A stretch of 64,000 nt of DNA from Comamonadaceae bacterium (GTDB lineage Bacteria; Pseudomonadota; Gammaproteobacteria; Burkholderiales; Burkholderiaceae_C). Of the stretch, positions 62,708 to 64,000 are shown piece by piece. The stretch covers positions 62,001 to 126,000 of the forward strand of contig JAACZV010000018.1 in the NCBI GenBank assembly GCA_009996515.1. Direction: 5' to 3'. Position 1 is the stretch's first letter. Each line of letters opens with the position of its first letter. The position numbers were made by a program, and so were the translations under genes. Under the pieces are notes generated by a model. It did not search any database and had not been told where the DNA came from. It worked only from the letters and a program-made list of their open reading frames with translations.

Positions 62708-64000
62708 GCGCCCCCGAACTCGCGTACTGGGCCGACGGCCAGCGCATCCCGCGCGAGCAGTTCTACGCGCTGGCCTGCGACCCGGCGCGCAGCATCGTCG
62801 TCGAGGCCTGCGCCGGCGCGGGCAAGACCTGGATGCTGGTGTCGCGCATCCTGCGCGCGCTGCTGGCCGGGGCCCAGCCGCAGCAGATCGTCGCCATCAC
62901 CTTCACGCGCAAGGCCGCCGGCGAGATGCGTCAGCGTCTGGCCGAATGGCTGGCCGAGTTCGCCCGGGCGCCCGAGGCCGGCCAGATCGCGGCGCTGCGC
63001 CAGCGCGGCCTCTCGGCCGAGGAGGCCATCGCGCTGAGGCCGCGCCTGGCCACGCTGCAGGCCGAGCTGCTGCGGGCCGGGCGCGCCGTGGAGGTGCGCA
63101 CCTTCCACGGCTGGTTCTCGCAGCTGCTGCGCGCGGCGCCGCTGGCCTTTCTGCAGGCTCATGGCATCGCGCCGGAGCTGCAGCTGGTCGAGGACGAGGA
63201 GGAGCTGATGCCTGCGCTGTGGCGGCGCTTTCACGTCGCCGTGCTGGCCGACGAGGCGCTGCGCGCGGACTTCCAGGCGCTGACGCAGTCGCGCGGCCGC
63301 TTCAACCTGCGTGAATGGCTGCTGGGCGCTTTCGCCAAGCGCGTGGAGCTGCGGCTGGCCGAGGCCGCCGGCGTGCTGGAAGCCAGCCTGCCCGGCGCGG
63401 TGGAGCTGCTGGGCACGACGCCGGAACAGTTCTTCGCGCAGCTGATTCAGCCGCTGAAAGACCTGGCGCGTCAGCTGGGCCAGGCCAAGGGCAAGAAGGC
63501 GCAGGACGCTGCCGTCGCGTTGGAGCAGGCCGAGGACTTCGACGCCTGCTTCGCCGCGCTGTTCACGCAGAAGGGCGAGCCGCGCAAGCTGGGCGTGGAC
63601 AGCCCCGATCTGGACGAGCTGTGCGACGAACTGCTGAAGCTGCGCTCGGCCCTGGCGCAGCAGCGCGCCGCCGAAGAACACGCGGCGATGCGCCGCCTGG
63701 CGCTGGTGCTCGTCGACGCCTTCGAGGCGCTCAAGCGCGAGCGCGGCCTGGTCGACATGAACGACCTGGAGCGCGGCGCGCTGGCGCTGCTGGCCGACGC
63801 GCAGACGGCCGGCTGGGTGCAGCAGCGCCTGGACGCGCAGGTGCGCCATCTGCTCATCGACGAGTTCCAGGACACCAGCCCGCTGCAGTGGCAGGCCTTG
63901 CACGGCTGGCTGCAGGCCTATGCCGGCGCGGGCGCGGGCTCGGCGCTGTCGGTCTTCATCGTCGGCGACCCCAAGCAGAGCATCTACCGCTTCCGCCGCG
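62704..64000 (+). CDS. AddA-like UvrD/RecB-family helicase-nuclease, N-terminal part (runs off right edge)
   Basis: At least 432 residues with no stop before the edge. Superfamily 1 helicase motifs in order: Walker A ACAGAGKTWM, motif Ia ITFTRKAAGEMRQRL, FHGWFSQLLRAAPL, Walker B HLLIDEFQDTSPLQW and motif III FIVGDPKQSIYRFR. AddA proteins of this type carry a second nuclease domain at the C-terminus, which would lie outside the window. The start overlaps the AddB-like stop, so the subunits are translationally coupled. Whether the full product also has the nuclease cannot be seen. Confidence 0.88.
   Translation, partial: MSAPELAYWADGQRIPREQFYALACDPARSIVVEACAGAGKTWMLVSRILRALLAGAQPQQIVAITFTRKAAGEMRQRLAEWLAEFARAPEAGQIAALRQRGLSAEEAIALRPRLATLQAELLRAGRAVEVRTFHGWFSQLLRAAPLAFLQAHGIAPELQLVEDEEELMPALWRRFHVAVLADEALRADFQALTQSRGRFNLREWLLGAFAKRVELRLAEAAGVLEASLPGAVELLGTTPEQFFAQLIQPLKDLARQLGQAKGKKAQDAAVALEQAEDFDACFAALFTQKGEPRKLGVDSPDLDELCDELLKLRSALAQQRAAEEHAAMRRLALVLVDAFEALKRERGLVDMNDLERGALALLADAQTAGWVQQRLDAQVRHLLIDEFQDTSPLQWQALHGWLQAYAGAGAGSALSVFIVGDPKQSIYRFRR

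Overview
The window looks like chromosomal DNA of a high-GC Burkholderiales betaproteobacterium, of the Comamonadaceae / Sphaerotilaceae (Rubrivivax, Roseateles) kind. The reasons are gene order (surE-pcm-nlpD-rpoS; carA-leuE-carB-greA; yhbY-rlmE-ftsH-folP-glmM-pstSCAB-phoUBR; cheR-cheD-cheB), protein family flavour, and dispersed intergenic repeats built from CCCCCTCAAGGGGG-type and CCGGCAAAGCCGG hairpins. The placement is inference from recognition, not from a search.

Left end (1-5476). The edge cuts a minus-strand PAPS-dependent sulfotransferase (PRSGSTLL P-loop). It is divergent from cysD and a fused cysNC, which together make PAPS, the donor for that enzyme. A frameshifted GT4 glycosyltransferase tail follows, then two unrecognised envelope-type genes in visibly lower-GC DNA. 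This reads as the edge of a sulfated-glycan locus joined to decayed accessory DNA.

Core block 1 (5477-20870). yicC is divergent from a eukaryotic-type Ser/Thr kinase and PP2C phosphatase, followed by rph-rdgB-hemW. A minus-strand cheR-cheD-cheB run comes next. Divergent from it is a diguanylate cyclase-FlhG-truncated haemoglobin string. Then come a TonB-like protein, smr-radC, fkpB-ispH, serS and a tRNA-Ser(CGA) with promoter and terminator.

Island (about 20880-23650). Immediately 3' of the tRNA lies lower-GC decayed DNA: a FAD oxidoreductase remnant, an IS66-type TnpA remnant, an intact 490-residue coiled-coil two-TM protein of unknown function translationally coupled to the tail of a lost P-loop gene, and a broken serine recombinase. 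This is the best candidate for something undescribed.

Redox cluster (23673-30023). A LysR regulator with a palindromic operator is divergent from an F420-type NADP reductase, DoxX, a two-part esterase and an SDR. A LuxR-type response regulator and a quinone oxidoreductase on the other strand follow.

Core block 2 (30113-64000). surE-pcm, two tandem nlpD paralogues with degenerate zinc sites, rpoS, rlmD, a BI-1 protein and a GlcG-like protein precede carA-leuE-carB and greA. After these come a DUF4149 protein, yhbY, rlmE, ftsH, folP and glmM. The complete Pho regulon core (Pho box, pstSCAB, phoU, phoB, phoR) follows, then a multi-pass glycosyltransferase-like protein, rpmE2, rho and trxA. An AddB-like Fe-S nuclease gene and an AddA/UvrD-like helicase gene run off the right edge.
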